NCBI GenBank assembly: GCA_025935655.1
Contig: JAICUV010000161.1
Coordinates: 1 to 7,990, forward strand
Length of the DNA: 7,990 nucleotides
Source: Chloroflexota bacterium
GTDB lineage: Bacteria; Chloroflexota; Limnocylindria; Limnocylindrales; CSP1-4
Direction: 5' to 3'
The notes under the pieces were generated by a model. It worked only from the letters and a program-made list of their open reading frames with translations, made no database searches and was not told the DNA's origin. The number at the start of each line of letters is the position of its first letter. The first letter of the stretch is position 1. Positions 1 to 5,755 of the stretch are shown here, piece after piece. Both the position numbers and the translations under genes were made by a program.

Positions 1-93
1 CGGGGCAACTACGAGCGGCTGACCCGGATCAAGGCCGCCTACGACCCAGAGAACCTCTTCCGCGTCAACCAGAACATCCGGCCGGCGGCGTAG
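1..93 (+). CDS. FAD-linked oxidoreductase, C-terminal fragment (BBE domain)
   Basis: This is the 3' end of a gene that begins before the window. The visible 30 residues include YERLTRIKAAYDPENLFRVN and end in NIRPAA-stop. The pattern Y-x-x-L-x-x-IK-x-x-YDP-x-N-x-F-x-x-NQNI-x-P is the hallmark end of the berberine-bridge-enzyme (BBE) domain that closes FAD-binding PCMH-type oxidases (BBE-like or 6-hydroxynicotine-oxidase-like). Such enzymes hold FAD, often covalently, and oxidise sugars, alkaloids or other small alcohols and amines; the substrate cannot be guessed from this tail. A strong hairpin follows 21 bp after the stop. Family assignment is good for so short a piece; function is open. 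Confidence 0.8.
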   Translation, partial: RGNYERLTRIKAAYDPENLFRVNQNIRPAA

Positions 94-114
94 CGGCCGG
101 CGAGGTGCGAGGTA

Positions 115-154
115 GGCGACGGGCGCGACCTCCCCGGGGGTCGCGCCCGTCGCC
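115..154. terminator. Strong hairpin between convergent genes
   Basis: A perfect 15-bp inverted repeat (GGCGACGGGCGCGAC at 115-129 against its complement at 140-154) encloses a 10-nt loop, CTCCCCGGGG, that can pair further inside. It lies between the stop of the BBE-type oxidoreductase on the plus strand and the stop of the secreted protein on the minus strand, so it probably ends transcription in both directions. No T-tract follows on either side, as is common for terminators in very GC-rich actinobacteria. The stem is seen directly; terminator function is inferred. Confidence 0.7.
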
Positions 155-206
155 GGCCGGGACGCCGAGCGCCACTCCCCGCACCACCACCCGGCCGCCG
201 GGGTGC

Positions 207-1307
207 TCAGATACGGATCTTGCGTGTGATCCGGTAGCGCATGCTGAGGCCGCCGATGTCGCACTGCGAAAAGCCGTTCACGCTGCCGTGGGTGAACGTC
301 GCCCGGTGGATGCGGCCCGTGTGGCCGGTCGTCCACACCTTGTGGCGGCACGGGGCGATGCCGGGCCGCACGACGTGTGAGAAGAGCGTGACCCTGGCGC
401 CGCGAGGGAGCACGAACCGGTACGTGACGCTGGCGTGAGCGGCGAGGCAGGTCGTGAGGAGCTCGGCGTTCGGCAGCCGCCCCCAGTTGCAGCTGCCCCC
501 GAGCGAATACGCCTTGGAGCTTCGCGCTGACCAGTCGATGCCCCGCTTCGTCTTCGTGCCGACGGTCGTGCGGAGACGGAAGCCCGTCTTGACCTGCTCG
601 CGCCGGAAGCCGCTCACCGCGCGCCGCCCCGGCAGGTGCGCCGTGACCCGGAAGCGGTAGAACCCGGGCTTGACCCTGCTCCCGAAGCGGTTCACGCCGC
701 CCCAGGCGACCGCGAAGTGATCACGGTTGGCGAACGGGAACGAGCGGGTGAGCTTGCCCTTCCGGTTGAAGATCTGCACCGCGCCGCTCGCGGCCTCGTT
801 CAGCGTGAAGCGGTAGGCGGCGAAGTCGCGGAAGCCGTCCCGGACGAGCGGATAGAAGACCTTCGGGCTGAGGGTCGTGCTCGTGATGTGGAGCACCGGG
901 TGCACGCCGTAGCCCGTGATCGCCGCGGTGGCTGTCGTCGTGTCTGAAAACGTGATCGTCAGCGTCGCGCTCTTCGCGCCGTACGACGCCGGGTCGAACA
1001 CGACCTGCTCGACGCAGGTGGCCTGGTCGGGGATGGTCGGGCTCGTGTCGCAGCTCGTTCCCGAACCGGGGGCGAGGCTGAAGTCCGCGGGATCGTCGAT
1101 CGCGATCCCCGTCACGGTGACATCCGCGCCGCTCGTGTTCGTGAACGTCAGCGGGGTCGACATCGAGTGCCCGATGACCACGTTTCCGAAGTCGAACGAC
1201 GTCGGATCGAACGCGCCGTCGGCCGCGAAGGCCGAGCCGGGGAACGCGAGCAGCGCGATCGCGCCCACCACCAGGGTCCCGAAGAGCCGTGTCCCGCCAG
1301 AAGTCAT
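207..1307 (-). CDS. Secreted ASH/choice-of-anchor protein with FlgD-like Ig module
   Basis: A 366-residue protein of unknown function. Residues 1-28 are a signal peptide (hydrophobic LVVGAIALLAFPGSAFA, probable cleavage AFA|AD), so it is exported. Residues about 31-134 match an ASH / choice-of-anchor D immunoglobulin-like domain: FDFGNVVIG, then LTFTNTSGADVTVTGIAI, then VFDP and a closing GYG. C86 and C98 could form a disulfide. Residues about 143-223 look like a FlgD-type Ig module (VQIFNRKGKLTR, then WGGVNRFGSRVKPGFYRFRV). The last 110 residues are unfamiliar and hold four cysteines (C273, C287, C320, C349). The ATG at 1307 was chosen because it starts the signal peptide; the frame stays open far upstream only as antisense to the aldo/keto reductase. 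A GGTGAG lies just before the ATG. Probably a cell-surface or extracellular structural or adhesive protein; this role is inference. Confidence 0.78.
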   Translation of the reverse strand: MTSGGTRLFGTLVVGAIALLAFPGSAFAADGAFDPTSFDFGNVVIGHSMSTPLTFTNTSGADVTVTGIAIDDPADFSLAPGSGTSCDTSPTIPDQATCVEQVVFDPASYGAKSATLTITFSDTTTATAAITGYGVHPVLHITSTTLSPKVFYPLVRDGFRDFAAYRFTLNEAASGAVQIFNRKGKLTRSFPFANRDHFAVAWGGVNRFGSRVKPGFYRFRVTAHLPGRRAVSGFRREQVKTGFRLRTTVGTKTKRGIDWSARSSKAYSLGGSCNWGRLPNAELLTTCLAAHASVTYRFVLPRGARVTLFSHVVRPGIAPCRHKVWTTGHTGRIHRATFTHGSVNGFSQCDIGGLSMRYRITRKIRI

Positions 1308-1330
1308 CTCACCCGCCCCGAATGCAATAG

Positions 1331-1348
1331 ATCGTGATACGAAACGAT
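1331..1348. promoter_or_regulatory. Candidate operator palindrome in divergent intergenic region
   Basis: Perfect 5-bp arms, ATCGT (1331-1335) and ACGAT (1344-1348), flank an 8-bp centre; a second nested palindrome, TCGT-GAT-ACGA, overlaps at 1332-1342. The site lies 24 bp upstream of the secreted protein's start on the minus strand and 65 bp upstream of the aldo/keto reductase start. It is locally AT-rich against a GC-rich background. TetR-type operators are often of this size and position, but no regulator gene is visible and no convincing -10 box was found for the minus-strand gene. A TACCGT at 1382-1387 could be the -10 of the reductase. The regulatory role is inferred. Confidence 0.35.
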
Positions 1349-1412
1349 AACAGAGGTGCGAGCCCGGGCCCGGCCCCCGACTACCGTCCACCCCAACGAG
1401 GAAGAGGGGGAG

Positions 1413-2393
1413 ATGGCGATGCAGAAGGTGGCGCTCGGAAGTCAGGGGCTGACGGTGTCCCGGCAGGGGCTGGGGTGCATGGGGATGTCCGAGTTCTACG
1501 GGGAGCGGGACGACGCGGAGTCGATCGCGACGATCCATCGGGCGCTCGAGCTCGGCGTCACGCTGCTCGACACGGCCGACATCTACGGGCCGCACACGAA
1601 CGAGCGCCTCGTCGGGGAGGCGATCGCCGACCGCCGCGACGAGGTCGTCCTGGCGACGAAATTCGGGATCGTGCGCGACCCGGAGAACCCCGCCGCCCGC
1701 GGCGTGAACGGCCGGCCCGAGTACGTGAAGGCCCGCTGCGACGACTCGCTCCGCCGGCTCGGAGTCGACCACATCGACCTCTACTACCAGCACCGCGTCG
1801 ACCCGAACGTCCCGATCGAGGAGACGGTCGGCGCGATGTCGGAGCTCGTCAGCGCGGGGAAGGTGCGGTTCCTCGGCCTCTCGGAGGCCGCCCCCGACAC
1901 GATCCGGCGCGCCCACGCCGTCCACCCGATCTCGGCGCTCCAGAGCGAGTACTCGCTCTTCGCGCGCCAGCCGGAGGAGAAGATCCTGCCGACCGTGCGC
2001 GAGCTCGGCATCGGCCTCGTGCCCTACAGCCCGCTGGGGCGCGGGTTCCTGACCGGGTCGTTCACGAAGGTGGAGGATCTCGACCCCGGCGACTTCCGCC
2101 ACGGCCAGCCGCGGTTCCAGGGTGAGAACTTCGACCGCAACCTCGCGATCGTCGAGCGCGTCCGCGCCGTCGCCGAGGCCCACAGCGCGACGCCCGCACA
2201 GGCGGCGCTGGCCTGGGTGCACGCCCAGGGCGAGGACGTCGTCCCGATCCCGGGCACGAAGCGCCGCCGCTACCTGGAGGACAACGTCGCGGCGCTCGAC
2301 ATCGCGCTCACCGTCGGCGACCTCGCCGCGCTCGAGGAGGCGGGAGCCGCCCACGGCGACCGCTACGCCGACATGTCCGGCGTGAACCGCTGA
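1413..2393 (+). CDS. Aldo/keto reductase (NADP-dependent oxidoreductase)
   Basis: A 326-residue single-domain enzyme of the aldo/keto reductase superfamily, which reduces aldehydes or ketones with NAD(P)H in the cytoplasm. The catalytic tetrad is complete: D53 and Y58 in LLDTADIYGPHTNE, K83 in ATKFG and H127 in YYQHRVD. The N-terminal LGSQGLTVSRQGLGCMGMSEFYG resembles the YakC/AKR13-type group. Cofactor-binding stretches are YSPLGRGFLTG (205-215) and IPGTKRRRYLEDN (279-291). Length is normal for the family. The ATG at 1413 is preferred to the in-frame upstream ATG at 1356 because a purine-rich GAGGAAGAGGGGGAG directly precedes it and homology begins there; a second ATG two codons later is also possible. 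It lies head to head with the secreted protein gene and 47 bp before the M24 gene. The physiological substrate is not determinable. Confidence 0.93.
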   Translation: MAMQKVALGSQGLTVSRQGLGCMGMSEFYGERDDAESIATIHRALELGVTLLDTADIYGPHTNERLVGEAIADRRDEVVLATKFGIVRDPENPAARGVNGRPEYVKARCDDSLRRLGVDHIDLYYQHRVDPNVPIEETVGAMSELVSAGKVRFLGLSEAAPDTIRRAHAVHPISALQSEYSLFARQPEEKILPTVRELGIGLVPYSPLGRGFLTGSFTKVEDLDPGDFRHGQPRFQGENFDRNLAIVERVRAVAEAHSATPAQAALAWVHAQGEDVVPIPGTKRRRYLEDNVAALDIALTVGDLAALEEAGAAHGDRYADMSGVNR

Positions 2394-2428
2394 GCAGGGT
2401 TCCGGCGGACCGGCGCGCGCCGCTCGCG

Positions 2429-2434
2429 TACCAT
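2429..2434 (+). promoter_or_regulatory. Leaderless-type -10 box (TACCAT) of the M24 gene
   Basis: TACCAT ends 6 nt before the ATG at 2441. This spacing puts the expected transcription start at or next to the A of the start codon, as in the leaderless mRNAs common in actinobacteria. There is no Shine-Dalgarno sequence before the ATG (TCGCGGG only), which fits. No good -35 box is evident. The same geometry recurs at 3992-3997. Confidence 0.5.
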
Positions 2435-2440
2435 CGCGGG

Positions 2441-3616
2441 ATGCGCGACGGCCTGCCGTTCTCCATCGACGAGTACCGTGACCGCGCGGGCCGCGTCCGG
2501 GCCCGGATGCGCGAGCGCGGCGTTGACGTCCTGTTCGTGACCAGCCCGGCGAACCTCTTCTACCTGACGGCGTTCCAGTCGATCTGGTACCCGCCGCGCG
2601 CGCCCGTCGGTGTCGTCGTCACCGCGGACGACGAGCGCCTCGTCTTCTGCGACTACGAGCGCCACGAGACGCTCGCGCGCGAGACCGCCCACTACGACGA
2701 CGCGGTCTTCTACCGCTACGAGGACGTCCTCGACACGATCGCGGAGACGTTCCGGGCGCGGGGATGGCTCGAGGGCACGATCGGCCTCGAGCGCTGGTCG
2801 CCGGCGCCGGGGGCGCCGCTGCTCGATGCGCTCGGCTCCCGCCTGGGCAAGCTCGGCGGCAAGATCGTGTCCGGCGACTGGGTCGTCGATCGGGTGCGGC
2901 TGGTGAAGTCGCCCGCCGAGATCGAGTTCGTCCGCCGGGCGGGCGCGATCGTCGACGCCGCCTTCGACGACCTGGAGGAGCACGTCCGCCCGGGGCAGAC
3001 CGAGCTCGAGATCGCCGCGCGGCTCGATGCCGTGATGGCGGAGCACGGCGGCGAGCGGGCCGCCATCCAGACCATGGTGTCGGCCGGGCCCGGCGTCTGG
3101 TGCCGCACCCACGCGCCGCCCACGCGGCGGCCGGTCGAGGCCGGCGACGTCATGTACGTCGACGCCTGCGGGGTCGTGAACCGCTACCACGCCGACGTCT
3201 GCCGGACGTTCGCCGTCGGCCGCGACCATCCCGAGGCCCGGGCGATCCTGGACGTGACCGCCCAGAGCGTCGAGGAGGTGCGGCGAACGGTGAAGCCCGG
3301 CGACCCGCTCGACGTCGCCCAGCGCGTCGCCGAGGAGTTCGTCTTCTCCCGCTTCCCCCGCGAGCAGGTGTGGTGGGTGGGCGGCTACGCGCTCGGGATC
3401 GCGATGGCGCCCAACTGGGTCGGGCACACCTACCTGTCCAACGACGCCTTCGAGCAGTTCACGTGGGAGCCCGGCTACCTCACGAACTACGAGAACGTCC
3501 TGTTCGACCGCGACGCCGGGTTCACGGCGAGCTACATGGAGACGCTGCTCATGACCGAGACCGGCATCGAGCCGCTGTCGTCGCGGCCGCGCACGCTCAC
3601 CGTGGCCGGCGCCTAG
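2441..3616 (+). CDS. M24 family hydrolase, creatinase / ectoine-hydrolase-like
   Basis: A 391-residue cytoplasmic protein with the two-domain M24 fold. Residues about 1-150 are the creatinase N-terminal domain (VDVLFVTSPANLFYLTAF) and about 157-385 the pita-bread catalytic domain (SPAEIEFVRRAGAIVD onward). H224 in RTHAPPTRR sits where creatinase has its catalytic His. D241 (YVDACG) and D252 (HADVCRTF) match the two metal-binding Asp positions, and E367 (METLLMTETG) matches the last Glu. The usual metal-binding His motif (GHGIG) is replaced by GGYALGIAMAPNW, and the first Glu position by a non-Glu stretch (VLFDRDAGF). This pattern recalls creatinase and ectoine hydrolase (DoeA) more than true Xaa-Pro aminopeptidases. 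It may cleave an amidine or C-N bond rather than a peptide. It converges with the YCII gene, leaving only 9 bp. Confidence 0.88.
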   Translation: MRDGLPFSIDEYRDRAGRVRARMRERGVDVLFVTSPANLFYLTAFQSIWYPPRAPVGVVVTADDERLVFCDYERHETLARETAHYDDAVFYRYEDVLDTIAETFRARGWLEGTIGLERWSPAPGAPLLDALGSRLGKLGGKIVSGDWVVDRVRLVKSPAEIEFVRRAGAIVDAAFDDLEEHVRPGQTELEIAARLDAVMAEHGGERAAIQTMVSAGPGVWCRTHAPPTRRPVEAGDVMYVDACGVVNRYHADVCRTFAVGRDHPEARAILDVTAQSVEEVRRTVKPGDPLDVAQRVAEEFVFSRFPREQVWWVGGYALGIAMAPNWVGHTYLSNDAFEQFTWEPGYLTNYENVLFDRDAGFTASYMETLLMTETGIEPLSSRPRTLTVAGA

Positions 3617-3625
3617 AGCCCCCGC

Positions 3626-3964
3626 TCACAGGTCAGGGTCGGGCACGAACTCGCGCACCTCTTGCGCGCAGCGGCAGGCGACGGCGAACTTCGCCGCCCA
3701 TCCCAGCGCCTCGTCGCGTGAGGCCACGTCGACGATCGCGAACCCACCGATGTACGCCTTGCGTGCCGGGGGGCCGTCGGTGACCGTCCCGTCGGTCGCC
3801 ACGACGCTCATCTCTTCGGGCGAGTGCAGTCCGGCCCCGTGGATCCATGCGCCGGCGTCCATGGCCTCGTGGACGACCGCGTGCGCAGCCCTGGCCACGT
3901 CGGGCAGGTCCTCTTCGGGGAACGTCATCGCCCCATGGTCGAACGAGATCAGGTACCGCGTCAT
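3626..3964 (-). CDS. YCII / DGPF-domain protein
   Basis: A 112-residue single-domain protein of the YCII-related (DGPF) family, a dimeric alpha+beta (ferredoxin-like) fold. It starts with the family pattern MTRYLISF, has an HEAMDAGAWIHGAGL helix-turn (residues 32-46) and the signature VTDGP (61-65) followed by IGGFAIVDVASRDEALGWA (72-90). The usual phenylalanine of DGPF is a proline here. Members are often found beside ECF sigma factors, but no sigma gene is present. Biochemical function is not established for most of the family. The ATG at 3964 is supported by the family N-terminus and a GGAG directly upstream. A TATGGT box at 3981-3976 on this strand could be its -10. It is head to head with the PPOX-fold gene. 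Confidence 0.85.
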   Translation of the reverse strand: MTRYLISFDHGAMTFPEEDLPDVARAAHAVVHEAMDAGAWIHGAGLHSPEEMSVVATDGTVTDGPPARKAYIGGFAIVDVASRDEALGWAAKFAVACRCAQEVREFVPDPDL

Positions 3965-3975
3965 CTCCGCGCTTC

Positions 3976-3981
3976 ACCATA
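3976..3981 (-). promoter_or_regulatory. Candidate -10 box (TATGGT) of the YCII gene
   Basis: On the minus strand TATGGT lies 11 nt before the ATG at 3964, leaving room for a very short leader of about 5 nt. Only 39 bp separate this gene from the divergent PPOX-fold gene, so its promoter has to lie here or inside that gene. No clear -35 box was found. Confidence 0.35.
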
Positions 3982-3991
3982 CCGCCCGGGC

Positions 3992-3997
3992 TACCCT
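3992..3997 (+). promoter_or_regulatory. Leaderless-type -10 box (TACCCT) of the PPOX-fold gene
   Basis: TACCCT ends 6 nt before the GTG at 4004, the same spacing as TACCAT before the M24 gene. It supports GTG 4004 as the start and a leaderless transcript. The sequence between (GCCCGG) contains no Shine-Dalgarno site. Confidence 0.5.
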
Positions 3998-4003
3998 GCC
4001 CGG

Positions 4004-4429
4004 GTGCCCAGGACGCCCGTCCCCGACGTGGTCGGCGAGTTCCTCACCCGGCCGAACCCCGCCGTCATCGCGACGCTGCGGCCCGACGGGTTCCCCCACA
4101 CGGCGGCGACGTGGTACGTGTGGGAGGACGGGCGCGTTCTCGTCAACATGGACGCGACCCGCCGCCGGCTCGAGCACATGCGCCGCGACCCGCGCGTGTC
4201 GCTGACCGTCCTTTCCGAGGACGAGTGGTACCGCCAGGTGACGCTGATGGGCGAGGCGGTCTCGATCGAGCCCGATTCCGACCTCCACGACATCGACCGG
4301 CTCTCCACCCACTACTCCGGCCAGCCCTTCTCGGGCCGCCACCAGGAGCGCTGGAGCGCCTGGGTGCGGGTCGACCGCTGGTTCGGCTGGGACGGCGGCG
4401 CCTCGTGGCCTCCCAGGAAGGCGACGTGA
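4004..4429 (+). CDS. PPOX-class (F420/flavin-type) pyridoxamine-phosphate-oxidase-fold protein
   Basis: A 141-residue split-beta-barrel protein of the pyridoxamine 5'-phosphate oxidase-like superfamily. Typical signatures in order are FLTRPNPAVIATLRPDGFPHTAATWYVWEDG split over residues 13-43, then VLVNMDATRRRLEHMRRDPRVSLTVL (45-70), the strand of cofactor-binding and helix residues usual in actinobacterial PPOX-class F420-dependent enzymes, and VTLMGEAVSI (79-88). These proteins bind F420 or FMN and reduce or oxidise small substrates, or simply bind the cofactor; which applies here cannot be read from the sequence. Length is standard. The GTG start was chosen from homology and the -10 box 6 nt upstream; upstream in-frame starts would overlap the divergent YCII gene. 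A hairpin follows the stop directly. Confidence 0.87.
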   Translation: MPRTPVPDVVGEFLTRPNPAVIATLRPDGFPHTAATWYVWEDGRVLVNMDATRRRLEHMRRDPRVSLTVLSEDEWYRQVTLMGEAVSIEPDSDLHDIDRLSTHYSGQPFSGRHQERWSAWVRVDRWFGWDGGASWPPRKAT

Positions 4430-4455
4430 GCCGCCTCGTGGGCAGCGAGGGCGGC
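4430..4455 (+). terminator. Hairpin directly after the PPOX-fold gene
   Basis: GCCGCCTCG (4430-4438) pairs with CGAGGGCGGC (4446-4455) around a 7-nt loop, with a single bulged G. It begins at the base after the stop codon and has no T-tract. A probable GC-rich terminator; the stem is seen, the function inferred. Confidence 0.45.
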
Positions 4456-4468
4456 GTGGCCGGCTGGC

Positions 4469-4533
4469 CGGGGTCAGACCCCGAACGAACGTGCAACGGA
4501 TCTGTCACGGCCGCCGTTCGGGGTCTGACCCCG
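4469..4533. repeat. Inverted pair of REP-like palindromes (REPIN-like element)
   Basis: CGGGGTCAGACCCCGAACG (4469-4487) and its exact reverse complement (4515-4533) form 19-bp arms around a 27-nt spacer. Each arm contains GGGGTCAGACCCC or GGGGTCTGACCCC, a 13-nt palindrome with one central base, so each can fold alone or both can form one long hairpin. The spacer can add CGTG/CACG pairing (4490-4493 with 4506-4509). This is the architecture of REP doublets mobilised by RAYT/IS200-like Y1 transposases, and the GGGGTCAGACCCC core is, to my knowledge, recurrent in many bacterial genomes. No transposase is in the window. A T5 run at 4535-4539 follows, so the plus-strand hairpin might also terminate transcription. 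Confidence 0.75.
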
Positions 4534-4541
4534 ATTTTTGC

Positions 4542-4571
4542 TGGACATATTGCATCGTAATGCGATATAGT
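4542..4571 (+). promoter_or_regulatory. Sigma-70-type promoter of the microprotein/TDT operon
   Basis: A -35 box TGGACA (4542-4547, 5 of 6 matches to TTGACA) and a -10 box TATAGT (4566-4571, 5 of 6 matches to TATAAT) are separated by 18 bp. The -10 ends 8 nt before the ATG at 4580, giving a leader of only one or two bases, or none. This is the best consensus promoter in the window and sits in an AT-rich island. Confidence 0.65.
4547..4568. promoter_or_regulatory. Operator-like palindrome between -35 and -10
   Basis: ATATTGCAT (4547-4555) and ATGCGATAT (4560-4568) are inverted copies with 8 of 9 positions matching, around a 4-bp centre CGTA. The palindrome fills the spacer and touches both promoter boxes, the classic place for a repressor site. 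Its ATAT-rich ends and length resemble operators of PadR/GntR/TetR-type dimeric repressors; which family is a guess. No regulator gene is visible nearby. Confidence 0.55.
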
Positions 4572-4579
4572 GTGAGGAC

Positions 4580-4747
4580 ATGTTCGATGTCGTCGCTCTC
4601 ATCGTTGGGCTCAGCAGCGTGGCCGTCCTCGCGAGCGCCGCGGTGCTGATCGGCGCCGTGCTCTCGCTGGGTCGGGCCGACCACCGCAACCCGGTGGCGT
4701 ACCGCTGGATCGCCTGGCACGAGCGTCACTCCGCCTTTCGGCACTGA
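4580..4747 (+). CDS. 55-residue single-span membrane microprotein
   Basis: A small reading frame starting ATG TTC GAT and ending TGA at 4745-4747. Residues about 4-30 are a single hydrophobic helix (VVALIVGLSSVAVLASAAVL and on to VLSL), followed by a basic, aromatic tail with GRADHRNP, YRWIAWHERH and FRH. Support for it being real: it begins 8 nt after a near-consensus -10 box, has an AGG at 4575-4577 before the ATG, ends 3 bp before the transporter start, and has the codon usage of its neighbours (mostly G or C in third position). I do not recognise a family. Positive residues after the helix predict the tail stays in the cytoplasm. It could be a transporter-associated subunit or regulator, or a leader frame for translational coupling; both are inference. 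Confidence 0.7.
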   Translation: MFDVVALIVGLSSVAVLASAAVLIGAVLSLGRADHRNPVAYRWIAWHERHSAFRH

Positions 4748-4750
4748 TCG

Positions 4751-5755
4751 ATGGCGTGGCCGACCCGGGCCGCGGCCGCCCTCCCGGAGGGCGCGTTCGC
4801 GGCCGTCATGGCAACGGGCATCGTGTCGCTCGCGAGCAAGGACGAGCTCCCGCTGATCTCCGACGTGCTGCTCGGGGTCGCCACGGCGATGCTCGTCGTG
4901 CTGGCGGGGCTCGCCGTCGCCCGGCCGCGCGCCCACGGCAGCCGGGCCGGGTGGTGGGATGCCGTCACGTTCGTCGCCGGGACGGGCTCGGTCGCCGCCG
5001 GGTTCGCCGCCCGCGGCGAGGCGGACGTCGCCCACACGCTCGAGGTTCTCACCATCGTCGCGTGGCTGCCGATGATCCTCAGGCCGGTGCCGTGGACGCG
5101 GGCCGGGGGCCGCAGGCAGGGCGATGAGGCGTCGGGCCGGCGGCTGCTGGTCATCGTCGCCACCCAGTCGGCGGTGATCTCCGCGGCCGCCCTCGACCGC
5201 CCGGCGGCGTCGTCGGTGCTCGCCGTCGCGGCCGCGGTGGGCTGGGTGGTTGCGCTCGCGCTCCACGTCCGGCTGGCGAGGCCGATCGCGCGTGGGCTGT
5301 TCCTGCGCCGCCAGCGGGGCCGGTTCCGCGCGGACGACTGGATCCTGATGGGCGTTCTCGCCATCTCGGTGCTCGCGGCCTCCGAGCTGCTGCGTGCGCC
5401 GGACGTGCCGGCCCGCGCGGGCGTGCGCGTCCTCGGCCTGGCCGCCTGGGCCGGCGCGTGCCTGTGGATCCCGCTCCTGGCCCGCGTCGACATCGTCTGC
5501 GCCGTCGGGCGCCGCCCCTCCCTTCCGGACGCGCTGCGGTGGAGCATGGTGTTCCCCTTCGGCATGTTCGCGGCGTCGTCGCAGGCGCTGGGACGGGCGG
5601 CCGGGCACCCCTGGATCCACCGCGTCGGGCTCGATGCGACCTGGGTCGCGCTGGCGGCGTGGGCCGTTGTCGCCCTCGGGATCGGCGGCGGCGCCGTGGC
5701 CGGCCGGGTGGGGGCGGCGGCCTCAGGGCTCGACGGGGGTCAGCTGCCCGAGTAG
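4751..5755 (+). CDS. TDT / SLAC1-TehA family transporter (voltage-dependent anion channel family)
   Basis: A 334-residue integral membrane protein with about ten predicted helices (near residues 12-30, 36-57, 69-88, 95-113, 130-149, 152-174, 196-213, 223-246, 262-283 and 293-318), as in TehA, Mae1 and SLAC1. The family signatures are LPEGAFAAVMATGIVSLAS (11-29) at the start and RWSMVFPFGMFAASSQALG (263-281) in the ninth helix, where the channel-gating phenylalanine of SLAC1/TehA lies. Family members pass anions, C4-dicarboxylates, sulfite or tellurite-related species; substrate cannot be assigned. Its ATG is 3 bp after the microprotein stop with no Shine-Dalgarno site, so translation is probably coupled. 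Its 3' end overlaps the convergent fae homologue by 16 bp. Confidence 0.87.
   Translation: MAWPTRAAAALPEGAFAAVMATGIVSLASKDELPLISDVLLGVATAMLVVLAGLAVARPRAHGSRAGWWDAVTFVAGTGSVAAGFAARGEADVAHTLEVLTIVAWLPMILRPVPWTRAGGRRQGDEASGRRLLVIVATQSAVISAAALDRPAASSVLAVAAAVGWVVALALHVRLARPIARGLFLRRQRGRFRADDWILMGVLAISVLAASELLRAPDVPARAGVRVLGLAAWAGACLWIPLLARVDIVCAVGRRPSLPDALRWSMVFPFGMFAASSQALGRAAGHPWIHRVGLDATWVALAAWAVVALGIGGGAVAGRVGAAASGLDGGQLPE

Noticed and set aside
1308..2354. Minus-strand frame continuing upstream of the secreted protein for another 349 codons
   Set aside because: It is antisense to the aldo/keto reductase, rich in R, D, V and H in a low-complexity way, and the signal peptide starting at 1307 marks the true beginning.
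2363..3427. 354-codon minus-strand frame opposite the M24 gene
   Set aside because: The M24 frame has clear homology over its full length; the opposite frame is a GC-rich shadow with no recognisable domain.
2764..3783. 339-codon plus-strand frame overlapping M24 and YCII
   Set aside because: An arginine/alanine-rich out-of-frame reading of the M24 gene with no homology.
4505..5620. 371-codon minus-strand frame opposite the TDT gene
   Set aside because: Its composition is R/D/G/H-rich without hydrophobic or domain patterns, while the plus strand encodes a ten-helix transporter with family signatures.
5733..5749. GGGGGTCAGCTGCCC near the TDT stop as a third REP copy
   Set aside because: It shares only GGGGTCAG with the REP core, and the palindrome is broken; it is explained by coding sequence.
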